From Paralithodes platypus (lineage: Eukaryota; Arthropoda; Malacostraca; Decapoda; Lithodidae), in assembly GCA_032716605.1 (NCBI GenBank), contig CM064506.1, positions 15,821,779 to 15,885,778 on the forward strand: a stretch of 64,000 nt of DNA. The letters are read 5' to 3'. Below the pieces are notes generated by a model, which had not been told where the DNA came from, ran no database searches, and was given only the letters and a program-made list of their open reading frames with translations. Both the position numbers and the translations under genes were made by a program. Shown in pieces: positions 54,395 to 64,000 of the stretch. The number at the start of each line of letters is the position of its first letter. Positions within the stretch are counted from its first letter, which is position 1.

Positions 54395-54812
54395 ACCAGC
54401 GCCGTAGACGAAGTAGAGCTTATCATACCACAATCTCGGACAAGTCACTTGTCACCTTACCACGGAGCTGATAAGAGCTCCTAGTAAAATTAATTATACG
54501 ATGTAAGAGCGCTTTAATACATGCATATTTGCAGTTACTCTTTACTATACAATATTACCATATACCATTGTACAGAAAAGTAAACTCCATTACCATTGTT
54601 TTACCTCGTCTACTTGGGCAGAGCAGTGGTAGACAATTATTAAGCTAGGCCTAGCGAGCGACTTCTTTTAGTTGTATAGGGTACCGTAATGCCTCCCCCT
54701 CCCTTGTCTGTGTGCCTCAGTCTCCCTCCCTCTCTCTCTCTCTCTCATATTGTGAAGTGATTACATTTTGACTGATCAGTCAACTTGTGTAGACCATAAT
54801 TTTGTGATTCAT

Positions 54813-54986
54813 TTAGCCGCCAATAATGACGTTTCCAGGGTGTACCACGAGGAGCACCACCACATCAACTGGCTCAGTTTTCTCCTTATCAAAATACTTG
54901 AATACATTTAATACAATATTCCTGGCTTGACTAACAAGTCGGGGAGAACCAGCAGGTCTGCCAGGGGTATGGGCAGGAGACGCCAT
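54813..54986 (-). CDS. Small ORF (57 codons), possible first exon of an unknown gene
   Basis: ATG at 54986-54984, stop at 54815-54813. Reads MASPAHTPGRPAGSPRLVSQ, then ARNIVLNVFKYFDKEKTEP, and ends in a hydrophobic stretch (VDVVVLLVVHPGN). The first 40 residues have the look of a basic N-terminal arm followed by a helix, as at the start of transposase-like or DNA-binding proteins that continue in further exons. No clear donor site was fixed. A (GA)n/(CT)n tract at 54721-54746 lies downstream. It lies inside the pair of 47-bp inverted repeats. The function is not recognised; it may be a chance frame. Confidence 0.3.
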   Translation of the reverse strand: MASPAHTPGRPAGSPRLVSQARNIVLNVFKYFDKEKTEPVDVVVLLVVHPGNVIIGG

Positions 54987-55859
54987 CTTCCCCCTTCAAA
55001 AGACGGGAGGGAACTGAACTGACGTTTGAATGACAGCGCATTGACAGTTGAGAGAGAAGACACCGGGGTTGCCAATGTAGCTACCTTACCGCTAGATCTA
55101 AAAGTATTTACTTGAACAAGGGAATGGAGCTGTTAACCTAACAAGTGCGCATGGGGTTAATTGGAAACGTCCCCCTGTGCTGACGTATTTGAGGTGTTTC
55201 CGTCACTAAAATAGTCATTGTGCCATTAATAGCATTAATACTTATCCATATGCGCCTATTATGGGTTGATTATAAAGGTATTAACCTGAAACAACAATAA
55301 AACGAGTGAAAACAGCGTTTGGATGGTCAAAATCGGAGATATAGCCTGCGAGTTGTATAATGTATGGGTGAGGCAAGCTGCTTTCCCGCCAATTTCCCCC
55401 AAGGCCACTGAGACACAGTCGATCGATACTCTCTCTCTCTCTCTTGCACTCGCTTGCACTCGCTTGCCATCAGTGATGACAACACCCTGCTTGCAACTCG
55501 CTAATGTTAGCACAAAAATATACCTCAGAATAAGGGAATAACAGGGAAAATAGGTGATAACTGAAGGAGAGGAGGAAAGTGGGGAAGGAGGGGAGGTAGA
55601 GGACTGAGATTTTGCATGGCCCAGGGGCCAAATTTTTTATTTTTTTTTTCGATGTCAAAAGTTGATTTTTTTTCACTCGCTCTTAAGAGTCTCCCCGCAG
55701 TCTGCCGGGGGAACTCTTAACCCGGCAAGCGCGATAGGCCTCACGGAAGGCTTCCTATAGGGAACGCGATAGGCCTCACGGAAGCAGGATTTTTAAAGGC
55801 GTACCAAAACGGCGCCAAGCTGTCTAGGGAGTCACAAATTGCGCCACGTTTAGTGCGAC

Positions 55860-56963
55860 ATGGTACCTCTCGATGGCACCCACAACCACCCGCCGCACGC
55901 ACCCCACACAGTCTACACACGCAGTACGCTCTCAGTCACTATGGAGCCTACACGCTCCCCTGACTCGCTCCCTGTTGACTCGCCCAACCCTGTTGCTGGC
56001 GGTGTTAGTGCTCGTGGCAGGACACGAACACGTGCCAGGAACCCCTCCTTCGTATATACAGTAGGGTCCCGCATAAAACGTGTTCGCATAAAACGAGTCT
56101 CGATTAAAACGACCGACCTAAAATATTAATATTTAATTTTCGATCAGAACGAATGTGATCACATAAAACGAGTCCGCCGCCAAAGTGGGGCAAATACAAG
56201 GAGTTTTCATATAGAGCGCCGAAATATCGTACAAAACGTACAAAATATCGTACGCTTTCATATAAAACGCCGAAATATCGTACAAAACGTACGAAATATC
56301 GTTCGCTTTGTACGAAAATTTTCGCTTACAGTGAACATTGACGATATTGCGCCACCAAAATGCTGTGTTCACATAAAGCGAATTCACATAAAACGCCCTC
56401 GTTTATCGACCATAAACTCGTTTTATGTGAGACCCTACTGTACTTCTGAGGATGATGAGCCAGTGCAGCCAAGAAGACCTACACGTGCTGGGAGAGGCAC
56501 GACACGTGGTGGGAGAGGCACGACACGTGCAACAAGCACGACGAGTGTGAAGAGGTCATTGTCCTCAGCATTTGCTCTGACAACTGCTACCACAACAACT
56601 ACTGCCTCTACTGTTGTGGCAACGACGCCCACGGCGCCCACCACCACAGGAAGTACAAGTGGCCGTCCTGGGGATGCAGGAGCATCGGGGGTAGTTGGCA
56701 AGAAGGGTAAGGGTAAAGGACGGCCTTATCAGTTCAAGAGGAGTAAGGTGACACCTCCCGCCTCTACCACCCCCGCGTTGCCACCACTACCACCACCCAC
56801 CACGGCCGCCCCTGCCTCACTACCCACCACGGCCGCCCTGCACCACTGCCCACCACGGCCGCCCCTGCACCACCGCCCACGCACGCCCCTGCTCCACCAC
56901 CCACGCCCACCCATGCCCCTGCTGCTGTTGGAGGGCCTCGTAGAGTTTTGGCAGCCGGTCTAA
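55860..56963 (+). pseudogene. N-terminal part of the piggyBac transposase, split by a MITE and a one-base shift
   Basis: The frame starts at ATG 55860 or, more likely, ATG 55941 (MEPTRSPDSLPVDSPNPVAG). It runs to NPSFVYT, where the Tigger-type MITE (56059-56440) sits, and resumes as SEDDEPVQPRRPTRAGRG. Then follow Arg/Gly/Thr repeats (GRGTTRGG), a basic KGKGRPYQFKRSKV patch and a Pro/Ala/Thr-rich tract. In that tract, at about 56836, a C-run is one base shorter than its neighbouring repeats (GCCGCCCTGC against GCCGCCCCTGC). This shifts the frame relative to the 56948-58879 ORF. With neither defect the protein would have about 280 more N-terminal residues, likely disordered and DNA-contacting (inference). 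Confidence 0.65.
56059..56440. mobile_element. Tigger/pogo-type MITE (382 bp) inside the piggyBac gene
   Basis: The ends are CAGTAGGGTCCCGCATAAAA and, inverted, CAGTAGGGTCTCACATAAAA. TA is duplicated at 56057-56058 and 56441-56442. Inside are repeated ATAAAACG or CATAAAAC motifs and GAAATATCGTACAAAACGTA copies. Removing it with one TA restores an open frame in the transposase N-terminus. Confidence 0.9.
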
Positions 56964-58879
56964 CGCCATCCAAGTTTGACGCCCTCCTCTTCCCTCCTGA
57001 CTCCTCTGACGACGACGCTGCAGAAGGGGAAGCCTTCGATCCCAGGAACTATGGCTGGGGTGGTGATAGTGGGAGCGAGTCTGAGGAGGATCAAGACCAA
57101 TATGAGGGAGGTGCAGAGGATTCGGAAGACGACGATGTACTTCTGCACCGTGACCATGACCAAGACCTGTCTGACGACGAAGGCTCAGACGACGTGGCTG
57201 ACGGAGGGGCTGATCCTGATCCCCCACGGGCGTATAATTTTGCCTGGTCTGAAGGGTCCCATTTCCAACCAGATTTGCACCAGTTCAATGCCAATCTGGC
57301 TGGTTCAACAGCAGACTGGCCCTGCAATGACCAGTCCACGGAATCTGATTTCTTCTGTGCATTTTTTGACCAGGAGGTATTATCTCATCTCGTTTCCCAA
57401 ACCAATGGATATTTTACCTGGGTGAGGGAAAGAATTGATATGATATCTCCTAGAGCAAGAATTCGTGCATGGGTTGATACGACTGTCCCTGAGCTCCTTG
57501 TGTTCTTTGCGTTGTTGCTAATCATGCCTCTCTGCAGGAAGCATGTAATGGAGCATTATTGGAAGCACGACCCAATCATCAACACCCCAATTTTCCGGAA
57601 ATATATGGCTCGTGATAGATTTTTCTTGCTTCTGCGATTTTTGCACTTCGCAGACAATAATAATCCAAACCGAGCTGATAGAATATGGAAAGTTCGGGAT
57701 GTGTTGACCATGTTGCAAAGGTACAGGAAATTCTTCTACCCCTTTGCCAACCTGGTGATTGATGAGTCGCTCGTGCTTTTCAAAGGACGCCTGGTGTTCA
57801 AGCAGTACATTCCCTTGAAGAGACACAGGTTCGGGATCAAGATCTTTGTGTTGTGCGATTGTGAAAGTGGAATAGTGCTCGACATGATCGTATACACCGG
57901 CACTGATGTAGACATTCCAAAAGTCGGTGGCAACGACCCATTGGGCATGTCAGGGCACATTGTGAAAAAGATGCTGGAGTCCTACCTGAACAAGGGGCAC
58001 ACGTTGTACACCGACAATTGGTATACAAGTCCTGCACTCTGCCAGTTCCTCCATGACCACAAAACGGGGGCATGTGGGACTGTCAGAACTAACAGGAAGT
58101 TCATGCCTAAGTTCCAAGGCAATCGCATAGAACTGGACAACCCCTCCCACAGTGACACCGCTTCTGATGACGACTTGGCAGAGGAACAAAGGCGCCGCAG
58201 ACAGGACAGACCAAGAAGAAAGAAGAAAGAGCACTACAAGCAGCTGGAGAAGTCTGGGAAAGTTCTGGCGGTAAAGTGGCTCGATAAGCGACCAGTCCAC
58301 CTGCTTTCGACTGTCCATACAGGTGCCCAAGTGGACTCTGGTAAATTCCACTACCGTACCAAGAAGTCTATCCAGAAACCTGATATGGTGGTGGATTATA
58401 CCAAGTACATGCGCCTTGTGGACAAGTCTGATTGCCAGCTTGCAGGCGTTGAGTGCCTACGAAAAACAGTGAAGTGGTATCACAAGCTTTTCCTTCACTT
58501 TGTTGACATCACGATGCTCAACGCTTACAACATGTGGCTGGTAAAAAAAGACATGGCCCCGAACAAAAAACTCAAGTTCCGGGAGTTCATATACAACGTC
58601 GCCTACCAACTCCTACAGAAACACCAACCAGTCTCCGGTCACAGGGGTCGCCGTGCAGTCAACCTCCCAGACAGAGTCATTGATGGATATGACAAACACT
58701 ACCCTATCCACACCGAGCTATCTGGCACCCGGAGGCTGCAAGTACAGTGCCAGGTTTGTGCCCACTCCACCAGAAAGCCACCAAAAAGAAACCGAGTCAC
58801 ATCAATGTGCAAGGAATGCAACGTTGGGTTGTGTTTGGGCGAGTGCTTCAGGGACTACCACTCACTCAAGTACTACTAG
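56948..58879 (+). CDS. piggyBac-family transposase (PGBD4-like), long intact ORF
   Basis: Cut-and-paste transposase that acts in the nucleus and inserts at TTAA. 643 codons from a TTG (56948); the true start is probably upstream (55941) and the frame continues upstream through VGGPRRVLA. Residues 1-110 are acidic (SSDDDAAEGE, SESEEDQDQ, SDDEGSDD). The DDE_Tnp_1_7-type core includes FFALLLIMPLCRK, RFLHFADNNNPNRADR, NLVIDESLVLFKGR (Asp 272), LYTDNWYTSPALC (Asp 356) and MRLVDKSDCQLAG (Asp 492), so the catalytic Asp triad is present. A basic insert (EEQRRRRQDRPRRKKKEHYK, about residues 413-435) widens the gap between the last two. The C-terminus has a Cys-rich zinc finger (CQVC, MCKECNVGLCLGECF). 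There is no internal stop. Confidence 0.93.
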   Translation: MAAGLTPSKFDALLFPPDSSDDDAAEGEAFDPRNYGWGGDSGSESEEDQDQYEGGAEDSEDDDVLLHRDHDQDLSDDEGSDDVADGGADPDPPRAYNFAWSEGSHFQPDLHQFNANLAGSTADWPCNDQSTESDFFCAFFDQEVLSHLVSQTNGYFTWVRERIDMISPRARIRAWVDTTVPELLVFFALLLIMPLCRKHVMEHYWKHDPIINTPIFRKYMARDRFFLLLRFLHFADNNNPNRADRIWKVRDVLTMLQRYRKFFYPFANLVIDESLVLFKGRLVFKQYIPLKRHRFGIKIFVLCDCESGIVLDMIVYTGTDVDIPKVGGNDPLGMSGHIVKKMLESYLNKGHTLYTDNWYTSPALCQFLHDHKTGACGTVRTNRKFMPKFQGNRIELDNPSHSDTASDDDLAEEQRRRRQDRPRRKKKEHYKQLEKSGKVLAVKWLDKRPVHLLSTVHTGAQVDSGKFHYRTKKSIQKPDMVVDYTKYMRLVDKSDCQLAGVECLRKTVKWYHKLFLHFVDITMLNAYNMWLVKKDMAPNKKLKFREFIYNVAYQLLQKHQPVSGHRGRRAVNLPDRVIDGYDKHYPIHTELSGTRRLQVQCQVCAHSTRKPPKRNRVTSMCKECNVGLCLGECFRDYHSLKYY

Positions 58880-59110
58880 GAGTGGTACCTGTGTCGCCCT
58901 ATCTCAGCCAAACTCCTGCCCCGCCCACCTACCTCACTACCTACCTCACTACCTACCTGCCCGTACCTGACCTGCCCGTACCTGACCAACGTGATCTCAA
59001 AACACCTGCCTGCCTACCTACTTGCCCGTACCTGGCCAACGTGATAATATTATCATAACATGTACAAATTATAGTTGTAGGATAAGTTCATATGTTTTGG
59101 TATATACTGT
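58880..59110. other. piggyBac 3' untranslated region with CTACCTACCT-type repeats
   Basis: Short repeats of CTCACTACCTAC and TGCCCGTACCTGACC follow the stop codon (58921-59040). No further ORF. Confidence 0.5.
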
Positions 59111-59219
<109 letters not shown>

Positions 59220-59423
59220 TATATTATTGTATACAGTATACTGTATATATAAGCAATATTTTCAGTTATTATTTCAGTTTAATTCATTAGCCAGGCAATA
59301 TTTTGTTTTATTTATATATACCTATGTAATATTATACTTATGTACTAACCTTTTGTAACAACCTTTTGTAATAATAAAACAAACAAAAAAACAAACAAAA
59401 AACAAATAAATAAACACAAAAAA

Positions 59424-59487
59424 ACATACTTACGCTCTGCTATTCATCAAAGTTTTCGACTTTATGAATAGCAGGGCGTAAGTATGT
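59424..59487. repeat. Short perfect-stem palindrome
   Basis: CATACTTACGC.CTGCTATTCAT and its inverse (25-bp arms with one mismatch) are separated by about 13 bp. A-runs follow on the right. Confidence 0.85.
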
Positions 59488-59546
59488 AAAAAAAAAAAAA
59501 TTTCAAGTGATATAAACACTCCAAAAACATCCCCATAACCTCTCTG

Positions 59547-59617
59547 GTTTCGAACCCACGTCTCTAGGCCTACATCTCACTCAGTCCATCACTCTAACCA
59601 CTAGACCATGACTGTTC
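59547..59617 (-). mobile_element. tRNA-like SINE head
   Basis: The minus strand has an A-box TGGTCTAGTGG and a B-box GGGTTCGAAACC at tRNA spacing, with GATGGACTGAGTGAGATG in the anticodon region. The acceptor stem does not pair, so it is a tRNA-derived SINE rather than a tRNA gene. The A-run (59489-59501) and the palindrome at 59424-59487 lie on its 3' side. Confidence 0.55.
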
Positions 59618-59692
59618 ACACTATACTGACAGCGATTAGTGCGTACGTATTTTCGGGCAGACGAATGCTTGACAAAAAAAAATATATATATA

Positions 59693-60446
59693 CAGTCAGG
59701 ACCCCCAATTCGCGAGAATAGGGGTGACAGGAGGCATCGCGTATTGTGAATTCGGGTATTGTGGAACTAACTTTAAATGGGAATAATTAGATTGGGTGAC
59801 ATCTCTCAATTATGGCCTATTTTCGAAATTTTTGGCCCTATTTTCGACATTTTTGGCTCTACAGTACAGTCTATATCTTATATATAAGAAGAACAATGAA
59901 TAAAAATATGAAACTATCCTTAAAATTAGTAGTAGATAGGCTAGGACCGTAGGACTTCACGATTTTCTCCAACTTCTCCCTCCCTAACCAAATCGTACGA
60001 ACAGTTTACTCTGACAAGCCTATTGCACAGTTTCCTTCTCCTCTTTTCTTGCGAAACAACAATTCCACCTTCATTTTGTGTGTTATCTTCTTATATTGGC
60101 GTGGCATGGCGAAAAAAGTGGCAGGCACTACAAACGTTTGGTCACTCCGCACGGCTATGAGCGCTTGAGCGGGACTGTGGGAGGGAGGGAGGGAGGGTAA
60201 GCGGGAGGGAAGGCAGGCGTATTCTTCTTCTTCTTTTTTCAGAGCTACTCCTGGGCCTCGCGAAACGTAGACGTGCTCGGGTATCAAGCGGGAATAGCGG
60301 ATTTGGCCCCTTCTTAGCTCTCGATTCGTGTATTGTGGTACCACCTCGCATAATTAATGCTTAATTAATTAATGTTATTTTCGAGGGGTAACTCGTGTAT
60401 TAGGGTTTTCGCGAATTGTGGAATCGTGTATTGGGGGTCCTGACTG
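59693..60446 (-). mobile_element. Internally deleted Tigger transposon with remnant of its DNA-binding domain
   Basis: The ends are CAGTCAGGACCCCCAATTCG and, inverted, CAGTCAGGACCCCCAATACA. TA duplication at 59691-59692 and 60447-60448. From the ATG at 60107 the minus strand reads MPRQYKKITHKMKVELLFRK, then AIGLSE, a stop (60006-60008), TVRTIWLGREKLEKIVKSYG. This is the CENP-B-type helix-turn-helix start of Tigger transposases. The DDE domain is missing. A (CCCT/GGGA)n tract lies at 60180-60200. Confidence 0.85.
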
Positions 60447-60448
60447 TA

Positions 60449-61234
60449 CCCTCGATACACTTGTGTATATCGAAGTATTTAGTATGTATAATACTTTTAC
60501 ATAACCTAACATATTCTATCATTACGAACAAACAGTAAAGAAATTTACAAGTAAATAAATAACCTTTCATCCATGAGTTGCAAGCAAATAGTGCGTAAAA
60601 ATTGTGTAATGAGATATCGGGTTACTCTAACATACTGCGCCATCCAAGAAGCCTTATCGTTGTTTACAATATAGCAACGACAACACAAAGTGTCTATAAG
60701 GTCTAAATTTGTGCATACACCCACGCTAATCTCATCTACCTACTGTAATCTGACCCCTTTTCTCTCCCGCGCCACCCACCTTTCTCAATACACCACTCTT
60801 ATTTCGCCTATTATTCGTCCGTATGCATCTCTGCGCTTCATTTATCAGTGTATATTATTCACATGGGCTGCCTTACTCATGAATATGAACAGGTGAAACC
60901 ATAAAGGTGCTTTTTAGGCGAGATATAGAGCGTTGCTTCTCATCAATCGCACGTTCTTGCCTCCACCCTCTCTCTCTCTCTCCTCCCGCCTGACTCACTC
61001 ACACACACTCGCTCGCTCGGGGATGTCGTGCCTATCAGCCCCTCTTTTTCAACTTGCAGCCACCGTAACTCCACACCCACATTTTTTTAGGGTGGATATA
61101 TATATATTGGCGGATGTGGCTGCTTATTTCCAAGACATTGAGGTACTTTTTTTTAAATTCTGTGAGATCGAATTTTTTTGCAGAAATGCACAAATAACTA
61201 CCCTAGCTCCTAGGGCTATTTAGCGCTTAACAGG
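60449..61234. other. 3' part of the piggyBac, no gene
   Basis: Short frames only (60690-60896 and 60933-61223), CT-rich and without motif. Confidence 0.5.
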
Positions 61235-61264
61235 TTAAGAGTCTCCCCTCAGTTCCCGGGTTAA

Positions 61265-61605
61265 AGACAGGCTCCAGTCTTAACATTTCTTTCTCACTCG
61301 TTGATGTAGAAAGGTAGATGGCTTTGTAGGCCATTTTTAATAATTTAAATTGATAAATAAATATTGACTTGATCTAGCGGCAATATTTTACACCTAGCAA
61401 TAAGAATGCTGGCTCTACTCCGAATCTTTTTGCACATGTTATTAATATTGGAGTAATATTCTAGCAATATTAGGTAGGCATTTACTAGTTTGTATTCTTC
61501 TAGTTACTTCTGCAAACAGATTAAATAATATTTTTGTGCTGATTTGGTAACCCTGTTGGACATCCCTACCTCGCACAGTCATGCCAGCCGTATGATAACG
61601 GTTGG
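61265..61605. other. No feature recognised
   Basis: Sequence between the MITE and the right 47-bp arm. ATCTAGCGGCAATATT (about 61373) recalls the repeat at 23561-24387, but the match is short. Confidence 0.4.
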
Positions 61606-61652
61606 GGAAGCGGGCGGGGCCTGTCGATATATGTCGAATGAATGCACTGTAG
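61606..61652 (-). repeat. 47-bp inverted repeat, right arm
   Basis: Perfect reverse complement of 54348-54394. Confidence 0.9.
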
Positions 61653-62202
61653 GTGTCGGTCGTATTGGTGTGAGGTCTTTGTTTTATAGTTATCCTCTTC
61701 CGTTGTTTTACTTCTGTTTTCTTCTTTTTCGTTTTGGGGGAATAACTCTTTCTTCTTCTGGGTTTTCGTTTTCTGGGTACTTTAATATATACTACCAAAC
61801 CCCCCAGTGCACCCCTGTAGAGTACCAAATTAAGGATGATGTTCGGGGTGTTTTCACTCTCTTATTTACTCTGGGTTTGACCTGATGGGTATTTGTTAGC
61901 GACATGCTAGCTGGTTCAGTTTGCTTAGGTTTGGGGGGTTTCTTCACTAGTTACACTGGTGGGGAAAGTTATGTCTGATTTGGATTGTTTACTTCGTATT
62001 ATAAATCTATCCTCATAGTTAAGTGATTCCCAAAGACAAACAAACTTTAGTGCAACTGGTTTCCTGTCTAAACACAAAACCAGTCTCGCGCATGCCCCTA
62101 TTACCCCGAGACAACAGCTCCCTAGTGCCGACCAAAAATTAGTTACTATCTTCACTGAACAGAGCTAAATTAAGCAACCAGCCTACTGGCTTAAATCCTC
62201 CT
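61653..62202. other. No feature recognised
   Basis: T-rich stretch (61680-61790), then mixed sequence. No supportable gene. Confidence 0.45.
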
Positions 62203-62753
62203 TTGGATTTAGAGTTCGGGATTCCTAAGTTGGAAAGGAATAACTCACATGAAACCTCTAGTGAAGAACTCCCTGTGATACTTCCTAGCATTCAAGTTCC
62301 GGATCAACGGAGGCTTATCAGTACACATACAGGGAGTTCCAATATCTCAGGTGGATCAGGTAGCCTTGATGCTAATCTAGACTCTAGATTAGTCTCACTG
62401 TACCAACCCGATACTCAGAGTAACCATCAAATTAATTGTCCGCCTACGCCTGGTAAAACTCTACCTTTGCCTAATTGTGTAGGGGATTAGTCAATGTCAT
62501 CCTCCAGATTCAGTGAAGATAGTGTTCGAGTGTGTCGTGTGGAGAGAAAGAAGGATCGAGAGAGAGCCCGGCGCTTAAAGTTGTTTGGCACCGACCCAAG
62601 TACGAGTGTGTGAAGGCCCCGGGTCCCTGTAGTCAACCGTCTGACAATCTGGCCAAGAGAAACGTGCTCTCAGAACGATCTAACAGTGTCTCTCCTCTTA
62701 ACAAACCTTTAAGTGTTCTTTTATTTCGTAATGGTGACGATGATTGCAATTAG
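62203..62753 (+). CDS. Two short ORFs of unknown nature
   Basis: Frames 62203-62490 (95 codons, LEFGIPKLERNNSHETSSEE and onwards, Ser/Pro/Asn-rich) and 62532-62753 (73 codons, with VVWHRPKYECVKAPGPCSQP). They are in different frames and have no motif I recognise. They could be the decayed first ORF of a retroelement whose 3' end is the repeat at 63034, or chance frames. Confidence 0.2.
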
Positions 62754-63033
62754 GGTTTGAACTTAGGTATGTTGAGGTTCATAGTGTTAACGTAATTATA
62801 GAAGATATTCCATTCTTCCTTTTCTAGTTATTATCCGTTGCTCTGCTGAGGGAGAACAATAGGCTACACATATCTATCGTGGGGTAAATGTTTATATACT
62901 TCCTCGAATACAGGCTCCTGTATTCCTTATGTGGAAAGTCCCAGGATCACGCCCACGCTCGGCGCATCAAAGGTTTTTCACAAGCACGGAGTCGTTACCG
63001 TCCCTCATGAGCAAGGGGATGGGGTAGTAGTAC
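62754..63033. other. No feature recognised
   Basis: No supportable ORF or repeat. Confidence 0.4.
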
Positions 63034-63112
63034 AGGACCCCAATGGAAATACACCTAATCGGCCTTATTGGGCTATCCTTAGCTAGCTTAGCCTGCGCTA
63101 GCTTTAAAAACT

Positions 63113-63135
<23 letters not shown>
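63034..63135 (+). mobile_element. Retroposon tail with conserved core and (TTA)n
   Basis: The core 63034-63080 matches 25389-25434 in reverse complement. It is followed by TTA repeats (63111-63135). Confidence 0.45.
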
Positions 63136-63149
<14 letters not shown>

Positions 63150-64000
63150 ACCAGTGAACTCTTTTTCAGACTTAGTTTTCATGTTTTGTATTATCTGGGT
63201 ACAGAACTAATATAGAAAGTTCATTCACAGAGTATTTCTCCTCAGTCACATATTTATGACTATTATTATAATCACATCTTTATGAAGTATAATTCATATA
63301 CAAATTCTTTGAGTTATTCTAACTATGATTTATTAAAGTTACTTTAACTTATTGTTCATTTCAAAATTCAGTCATGCATACATGACTATTATCTAAATCA
63401 TATATTCATGAAGTTACTTTCATAATTATTACTCTCTGAGTTATTAGAGTTTTATCTCTAGGTCAAGTTGCTTTAACTTATTGTTCGTTCCGAGATCAAA
63501 TAGTGCCCTATTTTCCATACCTTCAGTACTGCGTGTAGCTATCGCAGTAACTATTATTTACTCTGAGTGAAGCCATATTGAGAGCTTTTACATATTTATT
63601 CAGGACACTATTTATTGTGATTTGAGACTTAATTAACATCTCTGTAAATCGTATGTTTCATTGTAACATTATTACTATTTATATATGAATGTTATGCATA
63701 TTATTTCCATAAGCATATTGAGAATGTACCCTAGCTATTAAGGAATAAAACTTGTAAACCTTTACTATGTATTTTGTGTCCATTATTTATTACTAGAGTG
63801 TAGTTCATGGAGCCAAGGCCAGTCTTTTCCCAGCGGAGAGGAACCCAAGTTGTTGATTGATTAGCGCTGATTCCTAAGGTGGAAATCGCAATCAGATTAT
63901 CTCACGTTTTATTATAAACGTGGCATAACAGTTTTGTCTGGGAAGGTGTTTTTGTTAGCCTAGGGGGACAAACAAAAATCATAGTTTGAAAATGGCAAAT
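63136..64000 (+). mobile_element. Possible end of an LTR and start of a Gag leader
   Basis: AATAAA at 63744-63749 is followed about 180 bp later by GTGGCATAACA (63919-63929), which resembles the inner end of the LTRs of E1 and E2 (GGGCATAACA on their coding strand). After it come TTTTGTCTGGGAAGG, a short leader and ATGGCAAAT at the very edge (63992). The matching second LTR is outside the window. TAACT/TTATTGTTC motifs repeat at 63350 and 63474. Confidence 0.3.

Noticed and set aside
56435..57339. Val/Gly-rich and basic ORFs on the minus strand
   Set aside because: Antisense to the piggyBac N-terminal repeats and acidic region.

Overview
The window looks like nuclear DNA of a decapod-type crustacean, or at least an arthropod. 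The clues are a spliced ionotropic-receptor gene, CR1/Jockey-, RTE- and Gypsy-type retroelements, piggyBac- and Tigger-type DNA transposons, tRNA-derived SINEs, and long runs without genes. The species call is inference. Nothing bacterial (operons, ribosome binding sites, CRISPR) is present. One 100-N assembly gap lies at 1260-1359.

Layout. (1) 1-10308: a minus-strand Gypsy-like LTR element (E1) with very long LTRs; its interior keeps Gag and a Pro-rich region but no protease, RT or integrase. (2) 10309-15250: remains of a DNA transposon carrying a broken MADF-type gene, degenerate TCGAGT-motif arrays, a fold-back element and a tRNA-like palindrome. (3) 16125-20372: three exons of an ionotropic receptor (IR), with an in-frame stop and with transposons in its introns. 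(4) 20373-26000: a minisatellite built from LINE 3' ends, other tandem repeats, and TTAA-flanked MITEs. (5) 26030-30006: a CR1/L2-like LINE broken by a LINE tail and a TTAA MITE. (6) 30007-50798: a second Gypsy-like element (E2) with Gag, protease, RT/RNase H and integrase. Its LTRs are about 3.63 and 3.66 kb once five nested insertions are subtracted. (7) 51040-52480: a CR1-like LINE. (8) 53400-61652: nested transposons. A TTAA MITE hosts a 5.5-kb piggyBac with a nearly intact transposase, and the piggyBac hosts two Tigger-type elements and a SINE-like unit. (9) 61653-64000: little that can be recognised, plus a possible LTR end at the edge.

Most of the structure is an insertion history that can be read directly. 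Several empty sites exist elsewhere in the window as paralogous copies, so insertion points and target duplications (TTAA, TA, and 4, 9 and 14 bp) can be set to the base. Apart from the IR, and possibly a 57-codon ORF at 54813-54986, all recognisable coding sequence belongs to mobile elements. The piggyBac transposase (catalytic Asp triad and zinc finger present) is the best candidate for a recently active protein and could have mobilised the TTAA MITEs around it.
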